This document shows positions 48,624-57,996 of a stretch of DNA of 64,000 nt, piece by piece. The notes below the pieces were generated by a model. The model was not told the DNA's origin. It made no database searches and saw nothing but the letters and a program-made list of their open reading frames with translations. Made by a program: the position numbers and the translations under genes. Positions within the stretch are counted from its first letter, which is position 1. Every line of letters starts with the position of its first letter. The stretch comes from an uncultured Phycisphaerales bacterium. Lineage in GTDB: Bacteria > Planctomycetota > Phycisphaerae > Phycisphaerales > SM1A02. The stretch covers positions 1 through 64,000 of the forward strand of contig CAJQQE010000022.1 in the NCBI GenBank assembly GCA_905480395.1. The letters run 5' to 3'.

Positions 48624-51302
48624 ATGCCAATACTCCTCACCATCGTCCTGCTCCTTCCTCAGAACGCCGGCGAACCGATACCACCCCCGATCGCCGAACC
48701 AATGACGCTCGAGATGATCATGTCCGACCCGGCGTGGATCGGTGCGGCGCCGGAGCGCCCGCGTTGGAGCGTTGACGATTCGGGGATCGTCTTTTCAAGG
48801 CGTCGTGGTGAGACCTCCGAACGTGATCTGATTCGGATCGACCCGATCACCGGCGAAGAAACCGTGCTCTCCGATGTCGAGGCCGACGGCCTGATTCCCG
48901 GGGGCGATTGGAATCACGCTCGCGACCTCATGATCACCAGTCGTGATGGCGATCTCGTTCTCTTCGATCGTGACTCCGGCGAATCGACCCAACTCACTCG
49001 AACCACCACTTCGGAGTCTCGGCCTCGATTCCTCCTCGACGGACGAATCGCATTCCAACGAGGCGGGGTGACAGTCACCCGTGATCTCGCAACCGGCATC
49101 GAGATCGAGACGGCCGAAATTCGATTCGAAGACGAGCCTGAGCCACCCGCCGAGCCCGAAGGCCTCACCGCCGATCAGCGACGAATCTTTGATGTGCTCC
49201 GAAAAAAAGCTGAACAACGCGAGATCTCGAGGCTCCGCCGGGAGGCGCGACGCGAGGCCAATGACCGCAACGTCGTCGGTCCGATCAGGCTCGATCCCGA
49301 ACTTCGGTCGGTCCGCGAACACCTTTCGCCCAACGGGCGATGGATGCTTCTGGAGACCACGTCGGCTCAACGTTCCGACGCCAAATCAGATTCGATGCCC
49401 GTCTTCGTCACGGAGGATGGATACGTCGAAAGTAGACGAATTCGCTCCAAGGTCGGCTCGTCGGACCGAACCCCCGAACGACTCTTCCTCATCGACCTGC
49501 GTGAAGCGAATCACCGGGAGATTGATCTGAAGTCACTCCCGGAACGAAAAACCGACCGCCTCGCGGTGATCCGCGCAGAAAACCTTGAATGGCACGCCGC
49601 ACTCGAAGCGTCGACGGCACCAGAAGAGGAATTGGCACCCGACGCCGCCCCCGAAACCGATCCCGAAACCGATGACGGCGTGGCCGCCACCATCAATCGG
49701 ATCGCCGCGTCAACTCGACAACAGTTGCTCGACGATGAAAAGGAGACGTCGCTCAAAGACCGACCGATCTCGATCAATACCGTGCGGTGGAACACCGCGG
49801 GAGATCTCGCCGCGGTCCAGATTCGGAGTCATGACAACAAGGATCGATGGACGACCGTCCTCGATCCACAGACCGCGATTCAGGATGGCCACTGCACGGT
49901 CGTCGATCATCTGCATGATCCCGCATGGATTGGCTGGGGATTCAACGAGATAGGGTGGCTACGAGATCAATCTTCACTGTGGTTCCTAAGCGAAGCAGAT
50001 GGCTGGTCGGACCTCTTGGTCTGGCACCGGGACGAGGACCACGAAAAAGCACCACCACCGCTCACCGTGGCGGTTCCAACGACCAGCCCCAACGATGTGA
50101 CCCTGGCCACCGAAGCCGACCCGGATGGCTCCGAAACTGATCAAGAATCCGAACCGATGACCATCGCGGGGGCCGTCACCCCGTTGGTCGCCGGGCAATT
50201 CGAAGTCAAGTCCGTTCGGCAACATCCGGTGGACGACTCGCTCTGGTTCATCTCCAATCGCGGCGACCCGAGTACGTGGCGCCTCGAACGGGTCGATCCG
50301 AAATCCGGCTGGGCCGAGACCGTGGTGGGCGACCCCGGGATGGTCGAAACGTTTGCGATCTCACCGGACGGTGCCGACCTCCTGTATCTACATTCGACGA
50401 TTGAGCATCCGGCCGAGTTATACGTACAGACCATTGAGCATCCGGAAACCCGGCGAGCCTTGACCCACTCGACGACCCCCCAGTTCGATCGACTCGAACG
50501 CCATGCCCCCATCCTCGTCGACGTTCCGGGACGGCACGGCCGAGCGATCCGCGGACGCCTCCACCTCCCTCCCGCGGAATTCGCCGAATCTCAAGACCGT
50601 GGCCAACGTCCCGCCATTCTCTTTGTTCACGGTGCGGGATATCTCCAGAACGCTCATGCTGGCTGGAGCCGGTACTTTCGCGAAGGGCTCTTCCACGATC
50701 TCCTCGCCCGAGAAGGTTTCGTGGTCCTTGATCTGGATTATCGCGCGAGCGCAGGCTACGGCCGAGACTGGAGAACCGCGATCGCCCGAGACATGGGGCC
50801 CGCGGAACTTGATGATTTGGAAGACGGCATCGCCTGGCTGGCCGAACATCACGACGTCGATCCAGACCGAGTGGGAGTCTACGGCGGAAGTTACGGAGGA
50901 TTCGTCACGCTCATGGGCCTCTTCACTCGCCCCGGAACATTCGCCTGCGGGGCCGCATTACGGCCGGTCACGGACTGGGCACATTACAACGATGGGTACA
51001 CCCGAAACATTCTCAACACCCCCGCCGACGATCCGATGGCCTATCGAAAAAGCTCGCCAATCGAACACGCCGAAGGCCTCGCTGACCCACTCCTCATCTG
51101 TCATGGCATGGTGGATGACAACGTCGTGTTTCAAGACACGGTCCGACTGGCCCAACGGCTGATCGAACTCCAGAAGGAGAACTGGGAAATTGCCATCTAT
51201 CCGGTCGAGGCTCATGGGTTTCGGGAGCCCACGAGCTGGATGGACGAATATCGGAGGATCCGGCGGCTTTTCCGGGATTCCCTGCTCGATGGTCCGCGTT
51301 GA
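48624..51302 (+). CDS. S9 family (DPP4/AAP-like) peptidase, exported
   Basis: 892 aa from the ATG at 48624; 46 upstream codons are arginine-rich and unsupported. The short hydrophobic N-terminus (MPILLTIVLLLPQNAGE) is a likely signal. Residues 35-590 form a long beta-propeller with a charged helical insert (EPEPPAEPEGLTADQRRIFD...RLRREARREAN) around 175-220. The hydrolase domain has ILFVHGAGYLQNAH, YGGSYGGF with Ser756, CHGMVDDNV for the Asp and EAHGFREP for the His. It resembles DPP4-type peptidases. It is the second S9 enzyme in the window and is only distantly related to the one at 36532. Confidence 0.88.
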   Translation: MPILLTIVLLLPQNAGEPIPPPIAEPMTLEMIMSDPAWIGAAPERPRWSVDDSGIVFSRRRGETSERDLIRIDPITGEETVLSDVEADGLIPGGDWNHARDLMITSRDGDLVLFDRDSGESTQLTRTTTSESRPRFLLDGRIAFQRGGVTVTRDLATGIEIETAEIRFEDEPEPPAEPEGLTADQRRIFDVLRKKAEQREISRLRREARREANDRNVVGPIRLDPELRSVREHLSPNGRWMLLETTSAQRSDAKSDSMPVFVTEDGYVESRRIRSKVGSSDRTPERLFLIDLREANHREIDLKSLPERKTDRLAVIRAENLEWHAALEASTAPEEELAPDAAPETDPETDDGVAATINRIAASTRQQLLDDEKETSLKDRPISINTVRWNTAGDLAAVQIRSHDNKDRWTTVLDPQTAIQDGHCTVVDHLHDPAWIGWGFNEIGWLRDQSSLWFLSEADGWSDLLVWHRDEDHEKAPPPLTVAVPTTSPNDVTLATEADPDGSETDQESEPMTIAGAVTPLVAGQFEVKSVRQHPVDDSLWFISNRGDPSTWRLERVDPKSGWAETVVGDPGMVETFAISPDGADLLYLHSTIEHPAELYVQTIEHPETRRALTHSTTPQFDRLERHAPILVDVPGRHGRAIRGRLHLPPAEFAESQDRGQRPAILFVHGAGYLQNAHAGWSRYFREGLFHDLLAREGFVVLDLDYRASAGYGRDWRTAIARDMGPAELDDLEDGIAWLAEHHDVDPDRVGVYGGSYGGFVTLMGLFTRPGTFACGAALRPVTDWAHYNDGYTRNILNTPADDPMAYRKSSPIEHAEGLADPLLICHGMVDDNVVFQDTVRLAQRLIELQKENWEIAIYPVEAHGFREPTSWMDEYRRIRRLFRDSLLDGPR

Positions 51303-51313
51303 GCGGGTTTCGA

Positions 51314-51319
51314 TATCAT
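51314..51319 (+). promoter_or_regulatory. -10-like TATCAT 7 nt before the RND operon start
   Basis: TATCAT-CTCCGGT-GTG. There is no convincing ribosome binding site before the GTG at 51327, and the upstream gene stops only 12 bp before the hexamer. Confidence 0.5.
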
Positions 51320-51326
51320 CTCCGGT

Positions 51327-52538
51327 GTGAAATACTCCACACGACTCATCATCAACGTCGCAATCTCACTCGCCGTGTTGCTTTCCGTCGGCGCCGTAGG
51401 CTGCGAAGACCAGAGAAATGCCTTCCAGGCGCCTCCGCCCCCCAAGGTGACCGCGATGCACCCCGAGATGCGGCTCTTCGAGCCGTTTCGCGACATTGTG
51501 GCGACGGTCGAACCATTAGAGACCGTTGAGATCAGAGCCCGCATCGCCGGCTTCCTCGAATCGCGTGAGTTTCAGCCGGGAGACGTGGTCGAGAAAGACA
51601 CCGTTCTCTTCCGCCTCGAACCCGATGAATACGACGCCAATCTCGCCATCGCCAATGCCGACCTTCGAAGCGCCCAAGCCAATTTGAGTTTGACCCAGCA
51701 GATTCAGGCGAAATACCAGACGGCTTTCGATCAGGGTGCGGCGACCGAAATCGAGATTTTGGAGTCCGAGGCAAACGTTGAACTGGCGGCCGCCCAAGTC
51801 GAACAAGCCAAAGCGAAAGTCACCCGAAGCCAACTCGACGTGGCGTACACCACGATTACGGCGCCGACGACGGGACAGATTGGCGAGGATTTCGTCAGTG
51901 TTGGGAACCTCGTCGGTCGCGGCGAACCGACCTTGTTGGCGAAGATCACCACCGTCGACCCGATGAACGTCTACTTCTCTGTGCCGGAGAACGGGTTTCT
52001 CGAGTTTCGGCGGCGGATGAACGACGCAGGCATGGAGGCCGACGCCCGAGGCACCTACAAATTCACCGCGGTCCTTCCCGACGGGCAGATCTACGACCAG
52101 CCCGGAACCGTCGATTTTGCAGCTCCAGAGATTGATCGCAACACCGGCACGGTCACCATTCGCGGCGTCATCCCAAATCCCGATGGGCTCTTGAGGTCGG
52201 GACTCTTCGTCCGAGCACGACTGGCCGAACCGTCCCGGCAGGCCCTGGCATTGCCGCAGTCGGCGGTCCTCATCGACATGGCCGGCTCCTACGTCTATGT
52301 GATCGACCAAGACGAGATCGTGTCACGGCAAGGCGTCTCCGTCGGCGTCGCGATCGACGGGATTCAGGAAATCGAGGCGGGCCTTGACGAGAATTCAATG
52401 GTGATTGTCGACGGCATCCTCCGAGCTCGGCCCGGATCGGCGGTCGCGCCCGACACCGTGAATCTCGAAGAAGCCATGAGACTCATCGACCCCAGCGCGC
52501 CGGCTGCAGAGCCTTCTGCCGCGAACGGAGACGCGTGA
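51327..52538 (+). CDS. RND efflux pump periplasmic adaptor lipoprotein
   Basis: 403 aa from a GTG. The N-terminus ends AVGC at about residue 26, a lipobox, so it is anchored in a membrane as AcrA/MexA-type proteins are. VEIRARIAGFLESREFQPGDVVEKDTVLFRLEP is the biotinyl-lipoyl-like half (visible as ARIAGFLESREFQPGD), followed by a helical hairpin (EYDANLAIANADLRSAQANL...LAAAQVEQAKAKV) and the second lipoyl half (TTITAPTTGQIGED). Beta-barrel and membrane-proximal domains follow. It bridges the RND transporter encoded 4 bp downstream to an outer-membrane channel, which is not encoded here. Confidence 0.92.
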   Translation: MKYSTRLIINVAISLAVLLSVGAVGCEDQRNAFQAPPPPKVTAMHPEMRLFEPFRDIVATVEPLETVEIRARIAGFLESREFQPGDVVEKDTVLFRLEPDEYDANLAIANADLRSAQANLSLTQQIQAKYQTAFDQGAATEIEILESEANVELAAAQVEQAKAKVTRSQLDVAYTTITAPTTGQIGEDFVSVGNLVGRGEPTLLAKITTVDPMNVYFSVPENGFLEFRRRMNDAGMEADARGTYKFTAVLPDGQIYDQPGTVDFAAPEIDRNTGTVTIRGVIPNPDGLLRSGLFVRARLAEPSRQALALPQSAVLIDMAGSYVYVIDQDEIVSRQGVSVGVAIDGIQEIEAGLDENSMVIVDGILRARPGSAVAPDTVNLEEAMRLIDPSAPAAEPSAANGDA

Positions 52539-52542
52539 CCCC

Positions 52543-55500
52543 ATGCTGAGCAGCGTCTTCATCCGTCGGCCGATCTTCGCTTCGGTCATTTCGATCATCA
52601 CCCTGCTCATGGGTGCCATCGCGTACACCGCGTTACCCCAAGCGCGGTATCCCAATATCGCCCCACCGACCATCCAAGTCTCTGCCGTCTTCCCCGGTGC
52701 CAGCGCGACCACCATCGGCGAGACAGTGGCAACCCCGCTGGAACAGGAGATCAACGGTGTGGACGGCATGCTCTACATGAGCAGTGTCTCCGCGAGTGAC
52801 GGATCGTGTTCGATCACCGTCTCCTTTGAAGTCGGTACCGATCTCGACACCGCCAACGTGCTGGTGCAGAACCGCGTGGCCTCGGCGATTCCGAAACTTC
52901 CCGAAGAGGTCCAACGACAAGGCGTCCTGACCAAAAAGCAATCGACCGACATCATCCTCTACGCGTCACTGGTGGCCGAAGATGACACCTACGACGCCCT
53001 CTTCCTGAACAACTACGCGGAAGCGTTTGTCCGAGACGAGTTAACCCGGGTCCCCGGGGTTGGGGACATCAAGACCTTTGGCGTCGGGCTCTACAGTATG
53101 AGGATCTGGCTTGATCCCCAGGTCCTGCGATCTTTGGACATGACCACCAACGACGTGGTCAGTGCGATTCGAAGCCAGAATGCCGAAGTGGCCGCAGGGC
53201 GGATCGGCGCAGCCCCAGCGCTACCCGGCCAGGTCTTCGACTACACCGTCACGACCACCGGCCGACTGAACACCGCGTCAGAATTCGACGACATCGTGAT
53301 TCGGACCGGCTCGGATGGCACGCTGGTCAGGCTCAGCGATGTCGCGCGGATTGAACTGGGCTCCCAGAGCTACAACCTTTCATCCGCCCTCAACGGCAAG
53401 CCCGCGGCGACCCTGGCCATCTACCAGCTCCCGGGCGCCAACGCCATCGACGTCGCGGATGGGTGTATGGAGACGCTCGAACGCCTCTCGGCCTCGTTTC
53501 CCGAAGGTGTCACCTTTAAGCCCGTCTATGACGGCACCTTGATCATCCGAACCAGCCTCGCCGAATTGCAGACCACCCTGCTGATCACCATCGGGCTGGT
53601 GATCCTGACCGTGTTCGTCTTCCTTCAGAATTTCCGAGCCACGCTCATCCCCGCGGTGACCATCCCCGTTTCCTTAATTGGGACATTCGCGGTGATGCTC
53701 GCGCTCGGCTTCAGCCTGAACCTGCTGACGCTCTTCGGACTGGTTCTCGCGGTTGGAATCGTGGTCGATGATGCGATTGTGGTGGTCGAGAATGTGACCC
53801 GAATTCTCGACGAAGAACGAATACCTCCGAGAGAAGCGGCCATCAAGGCCATGAAAGAGGTCTCCGGCCCGGTCATTGCGACGACCATCGTGCTCCTCGC
53901 GGTGTTCATCCCCGCCGCATTCCTCGGCGGCATCACCGGAAGCCTCCTCAAGCAGTTCGCGCTCACGATCTCCATCGCGACCATCTTCAGTTCAATCAAC
54001 GCCCTGACCTTGAGCCCAGCACTGGCCGGCGTCCTACTCCGGCCGACGCCCGAAAAGAAAAACATTGTCTTCCGCGGCTTTGACGCAGGCCTCGAACGAG
54101 TCACCTCTGTCTACGTCGCCACGGTCAAGGGCTTGATCGCCATCTGGCCGCTGACCATCATCGGCTTCCTTTCGATGGTGATGCTGGCTGGCTGGCTCTT
54201 CGGCCAACTTCCAACCGGATTCGTACCACAGGAAGATGAAGGGTACTGTGTGGTCAACGTCCAACTTCCCGATGCATCGAGCATCGCCCGGACCCAGAGC
54301 GTCGTGGACCGCGTCGCCGGCGCGGCCGATGAGATCCCCGGCGTCGCCGACGTCTTGGCGATTACCGGGTACTCCCTGCTCTCGGGCGCCGGATCGCCCA
54401 ATGCGGCCACGATCATTGTGGTCTTCGATCCGTGGAGCGATCGAACCACCGAAGCACTCGCGCAGGCCAGCATCATCCAGCAACTCAACGGAATCGGTGG
54501 CACGATTCAAGAAGGCGCGGTTCTCGCGTTCCCGGTTCCCTCCCTGCCTGGTCTCGGTGCCAGCGCCGGACTCTCCCTCGAGGTTCAGGACCGAGCCGGT
54601 CTCGGCATGGAGATGCTGCAGGGAGCGCTTGACCAGTACCTCTTCGCGGCCAACTCCCAATCCGGCATCGGCCGTGCGTTTTCGACATTCTCGGCGAATG
54701 TGCCTCAGGTCTTCGTCGACATCGATCGAGACCGCGTCCTCTCCAGAGGAATCAAACTGGACGATGTCTTTCAGGCGTTGTCGGCCAATCTCGGTTCGTA
54801 TTACGTGAACGACTTCGCTTCCTTCGGCCGGATCTATCAAGTCAGAACTTCGGCCGAGCCCCAGTTCCGGTCACGGCCTGCCGACATCGGCGAACTTGAA
54901 ATCCGTAACCGATCCGGCGACATGCTCCCGCTCTCTTCAGTCGCTGACATCAGACAAACCTTCGGCCCTGAGAATGTCTTTCACTTCAACATCTATCCCT
55001 CCGCCCGCGTCACCGCGGGACCGGCCCCCGGCTTCTCCGGTGGCGAGGCGCTGGACTTGATGGAACAGATCGGCACTACTGAGTTACCACCCGGTACTGG
55101 ATTCGCCTGGCGAGACATGGCCTACCAAATGAAGGCTTCATCCGGCGCGATGAGCACGATCTTCCTTCTCGCGGTGATCCTGGTCTACCTTGTCCTCGCC
55201 GCACAGTACGAAAGCTGGAGTCTTCCGGTCTCCGTCGTACTCTCGGTACCGACGGCCCTGATCGGCGTGGTTGGCGCCCTGATGCTCTGGGGTCTGCCCA
55301 TCGACCTCTATGTCCAAGTCGGAATCGTCCTACTTATTGGATTGGCGGCCAAGAGTTCTATTCTCATTGTCGAGTTTGCCAAGTCCAAGCGCGACGAAGG
55401 TCTCTCCGCCACCGAATCTGCAGTGATGGCGGCTCGACTCCGATTCCGCGCGGTCCTGATGACGGCCTTCAGCTTCATTCTTGGCGTCATCCCTCTTCTG

Positions 55501-55680
55501 GTCGCCGAAGGGGCCGGTTCGGCCAGTCGTCGAACCATGGGAGCGACCGTCTTTGGTGGCATGCTTGCCGCCACCATCATTAGTCTCCTTGTCGTCCCCG
55601 TCCTGTATTCAGTCGTCCAACGAATGTCTGAAGTGGGACGCCGCCATCAACCAGAAAAGACGGCCCCCGAAACCAAATGA
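52543..55680 (+). CDS. RND multidrug efflux transporter (AcrB/MexB, HAE1 family)
   Basis: 1045 aa, the usual length. FIRRPIFASVISI opens helix 1, GASATTIGETVATPLEQ the first periplasmic porter domain, and LAVGIVVDDAIVVVENV, with Asp409 and Asp410, carries the proton-relay pair of helix 4. The second half repeats the layout (FVPQEDEGY, LVLAAQYESWSLP, GLAAKSSILIVEFAKS). It exports hydrophobic compounds by proton exchange. It follows the adaptor gene at 4 bp, and its stop overlaps the next start as ATGA. No TetR-type regulator is adjacent. Confidence 0.95.
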   Translation: MLSSVFIRRPIFASVISIITLLMGAIAYTALPQARYPNIAPPTIQVSAVFPGASATTIGETVATPLEQEINGVDGMLYMSSVSASDGSCSITVSFEVGTDLDTANVLVQNRVASAIPKLPEEVQRQGVLTKKQSTDIILYASLVAEDDTYDALFLNNYAEAFVRDELTRVPGVGDIKTFGVGLYSMRIWLDPQVLRSLDMTTNDVVSAIRSQNAEVAAGRIGAAPALPGQVFDYTVTTTGRLNTASEFDDIVIRTGSDGTLVRLSDVARIELGSQSYNLSSALNGKPAATLAIYQLPGANAIDVADGCMETLERLSASFPEGVTFKPVYDGTLIIRTSLAELQTTLLITIGLVILTVFVFLQNFRATLIPAVTIPVSLIGTFAVMLALGFSLNLLTLFGLVLAVGIVVDDAIVVVENVTRILDEERIPPREAAIKAMKEVSGPVIATTIVLLAVFIPAAFLGGITGSLLKQFALTISIATIFSSINALTLSPALAGVLLRPTPEKKNIVFRGFDAGLERVTSVYVATVKGLIAIWPLTIIGFLSMVMLAGWLFGQLPTGFVPQEDEGYCVVNVQLPDASSIARTQSVVDRVAGAADEIPGVADVLAITGYSLLSGAGSPNAATIIVVFDPWSDRTTEALAQASIIQQLNGIGGTIQEGAVLAFPVPSLPGLGASAGLSLEVQDRAGLGMEMLQGALDQYLFAANSQSGIGRAFSTFSANVPQVFVDIDRDRVLSRGIKLDDVFQALSANLGSYYVNDFASFGRIYQVRTSAEPQFRSRPADIGELEIRNRSGDMLPLSSVADIRQTFGPENVFHFNIYPSARVTAGPAPGFSGGEALDLMEQIGTTELPPGTGFAWRDMAYQMKASSGAMSTIFLLAVILVYLVLAAQYESWSLPVSVVLSVPTALIGVVGALMLWGLPIDLYVQVGIVLLIGLAAKSSILIVEFAKSKRDEGLSATESAVMAARLRFRAVLMTAFSFILGVIPLLVAEGAGSASRRTMGATVFGGMLAATIISLLVVPVLYSVVQRMSEVGRRHQPEKTAPETK

Positions 55681-56597
55681 CTAGCACTCCTATTTCAATC
55701 GACCTTCAGTACAACGGCCTTCGAGAAGCCGCGGCTTCTTTCGTCTTCAAGGGTGACACTGGACACGTGCTCATCGAGTCCGGACCACTCGCCACGCTTG
55801 AGACTTTGAAGGCCGGACTCGTCGAACACGGGATTGACCCCACGTCAATCAAGGCCGTGTTCCTCACCCACATCCATCTCGACCATGGCGGCGCCGCCGG
55901 TTGGTTCGCCGAAAACGGTGCAGACATTTACGTGCATCCCTTTGGCGTCGACCATCTTGTCGACCCAACCCGGATCAACGAGAGCGCCCGCCGCATCTAT
56001 GGCACGCACCTCGCGGAGGTCTTTGGGGAAATGCTCCCCTGTCCGCGCGCGAAGGTGCATGCCGTCGCACACAGCGAAACGATCTCGGTCGATGGCCTCG
56101 AATTCACCGCGATCGAAACACCGGGCCACGCCCGACATCATCACGCCTGGTCCACCGTGATCAATGGTCGACAGTGCTGCTTTACCGGCGACGTTGCCGG
56201 CATGCGGATTCCTGGGACGTCTTGGGTGACCTTGCCGCTGGCCCCTCCAGAATTCGATCCCGCGATCTGGGGGCAGTCGCTCGATCGGCTGGAAGCCTTC
56301 GACTTCGACGAACTCCAGCTCACCCACTTCGGAACGGTGGAGAATCCTCAAGACCATCTTGCCGCCACGCGGAAGCAGCTGGCTTGGGAGACGAGGATGG
56401 TGACCGAAATTCTCGATGACCCCAGCCTCGATCACGAGGCTCGAAAAATCGCGTATCTGGACGCGCTTCATGCCCGAGCGACCGCCCACGGAATCTCCCA
56501 AGCCGATTGCGATGCCTATCTCAGTGCCGGAATGGTCGATATGAACCTCGGCGGGGTCCAGCGGCATCTCAATCAGCTTCGAAAAGCATCAGACTAG
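55677..56597 (+). CDS. Metallo-beta-lactamase-fold hydrolase
   Basis: 306 aa, no signal peptide. THIHLDHGG at about 63-71 is the zinc-binding signature; His residues in ETPGHARHHHAW and the Asp in CFTGDVAG complete the two-metal site, and LTHFG supplies the last His. The size and a helical C-terminal extension (KQLAWETRMVTEIL, SLDHEARKIAYLDAL) resemble the hydroxyacylglutathione-hydrolase/RNase Z-like generic branch. Substrate unknown. The 4-bp overlap with the RND transporter gene means the two are translated together, an unusual partner for an efflux pump. Confidence 0.85.
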   Translation: MTSTPISIDLQYNGLREAAASFVFKGDTGHVLIESGPLATLETLKAGLVEHGIDPTSIKAVFLTHIHLDHGGAAGWFAENGADIYVHPFGVDHLVDPTRINESARRIYGTHLAEVFGEMLPCPRAKVHAVAHSETISVDGLEFTAIETPGHARHHHAWSTVINGRQCCFTGDVAGMRIPGTSWVTLPLAPPEFDPAIWGQSLDRLEAFDFDELQLTHFGTVENPQDHLAATRKQLAWETRMVTEILDDPSLDHEARKIAYLDALHARATAHGISQADCDAYLSAGMVDMNLGGVQRHLNQLRKASD

Positions 56598-56746
56598 GCC
56601 GGATCTGGATCCAATTCGACATTCCCGACGAAATCGAAGTTGATTCAAAATTTCCGTTCTGAACGCCACCCAATGGACGCACTGCATTCCCCGAATCGAC
56701 GTAGTGTGTCCAACGACCCCTTTCGGGTCTCCCTCGGAGAACCTCC

Positions 56747-57865
56747 ATGAGACCTTCTTTCATGATCACTTTATTCATCGCCGCCGCCCTCGCCGTGATC
56801 GGCCTCGGATTGGCCCCAGGCCCCGAACAGCCCCCATCAGACCGAAACGCCACCACCATGAACGATCGCGATTCCCAGAAGAAGATCTCGTCCGCCGGAT
56901 TCGATGTCACCCCGCTTCCCCGCGCGGAGGTTGAGGCACTCGCGAAGAAACTCACACCGGAGCAGTATCGGATTACCCAGAACGCTGGGACTGAACGAGC
57001 CTTCTGCGGAACCCTGCTCGACAATAAGAAGGACGGCATGTACGTCTGTGTCGTGTGCGGACTTCCCCTCTTCAAGAGCGAGCACAAGTTTATCTCGGGC
57101 ACTGGATGGCCTAGTTTCTTCAACCCATTCGATACCGCGCATGTGGCAGAGAAAAGCGATGACACCCTCGGTATGTCGCGGGTCGAGATCAACTGCGCTC
57201 GATGCGACGGACACCTGGGTCACGTATTCCCTGATGGCCCCCCACCCTCTGGACGCCGCTTCTGCCTCAACAGCGAATCGCTAGAGTTCTTCGAGAACGG
57301 CCAAGAGGTTCCGATCGAGAGTCGACCCCTCTCTCTGGAGACCGGCTACTTCGCCGGTGGCTGCTTCTGGGGCGTCGAACATGGTTTTCAACAAGTTCCC
57401 GGCGTCATCTCCGTCGAGAGCGGTTACCAGCAGGGCAAGATTGATAACCCGACGTACAAGCAGATTTGCAATGGCGACACGGGACACGCCGAAAGTGTGA
57501 AGGTGATCTTTGATCCGACGAAAGTCTCCTACGAGAAGCTCGTCCGATTCTTCCTCCACCTGCATGACCCCACCCAGCTCAACCGACAAGGACCGGACTA
57601 CGGAACGCAATACCGATCAGGGGTTTATACCGTTGGCGCCGAACAGCAGGCGACCGCGACGCGAGTCAAGGCGGAGCTCCAGACCATCGCCCGGTTTGGA
57701 GGTAAGCCCATCGTGACCGAAGTCGAAGTCGCCAAGCGGTTCTGGCCGGCCGAGGACTACCACCAGGATTACATCGCCAACACCGGTCGTTCGTGCCACG
57801 TCGACCTCCCGGCCGCGTTTAAGGGCGCTGATCTTCAACCCACCAAGCTTGGCAAGGTCAAGTGA
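56747..57865 (+). CDS. msrAB: Exported MsrB-MsrA methionine sulfoxide reductase fusion
   Basis: 372 aa. GGAG lies 5 nt before ATG. Residues 1-30 are hydrophobic and probably a signal peptide or anchor. The MsrB domain comes first (50-185): CVVC and CARC bind zinc, GWPSF and HLGHVFPDGP flank the site, and RRFCLNS holds the catalytic Cys173. The MsrA domain follows (195-350): GYFAGGCFWG with catalytic Cys206, GYQQG, and CNGDTGHAE. Together they reduce both R and S sulfoxides of methionine in exported proteins. Domain order B-A differs from the common A-B fusion. A bidirectional terminator follows. Confidence 0.93.
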   Translation: MRPSFMITLFIAAALAVIGLGLAPGPEQPPSDRNATTMNDRDSQKKISSAGFDVTPLPRAEVEALAKKLTPEQYRITQNAGTERAFCGTLLDNKKDGMYVCVVCGLPLFKSEHKFISGTGWPSFFNPFDTAHVAEKSDDTLGMSRVEINCARCDGHLGHVFPDGPPPSGRRFCLNSESLEFFENGQEVPIESRPLSLETGYFAGGCFWGVEHGFQQVPGVISVESGYQQGKIDNPTYKQICNGDTGHAESVKVIFDPTKVSYEKLVRFFLHLHDPTQLNRQGPDYGTQYRSGVYTVGAEQQATATRVKAELQTIARFGGKPIVTEVEVAKRFWPAEDYHQDYIANTGRSCHVDLPAAFKGADLQPTKLGKVK

Positions 57866-57901
57866 AACCGGCGGCGCGACGCCGCCCAGCCCCGAACGAA
57901 A

Positions 57902-57942
57902 GAAGGCCGCGGATCGTCACTGACGATCCGCGGCCTTCGGTT
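57902..57942. terminator. Bidirectional intrinsic terminator
   Basis: GAAGGCCGCGGATCGTC (57902-57918) and its exact complement (57922-57938) pair around ACT. GGTTTCTC follows on the plus strand and TTTCGTTC on the minus strand, so it can end both the msr gene and the convergent 57997-58653 gene. Confidence 0.85.
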
Positions 57943-57996
57943 TCTCTACATGTGCCACAGGCGACGCATGCGATGGATGCGATGGATGCCTCTTGG

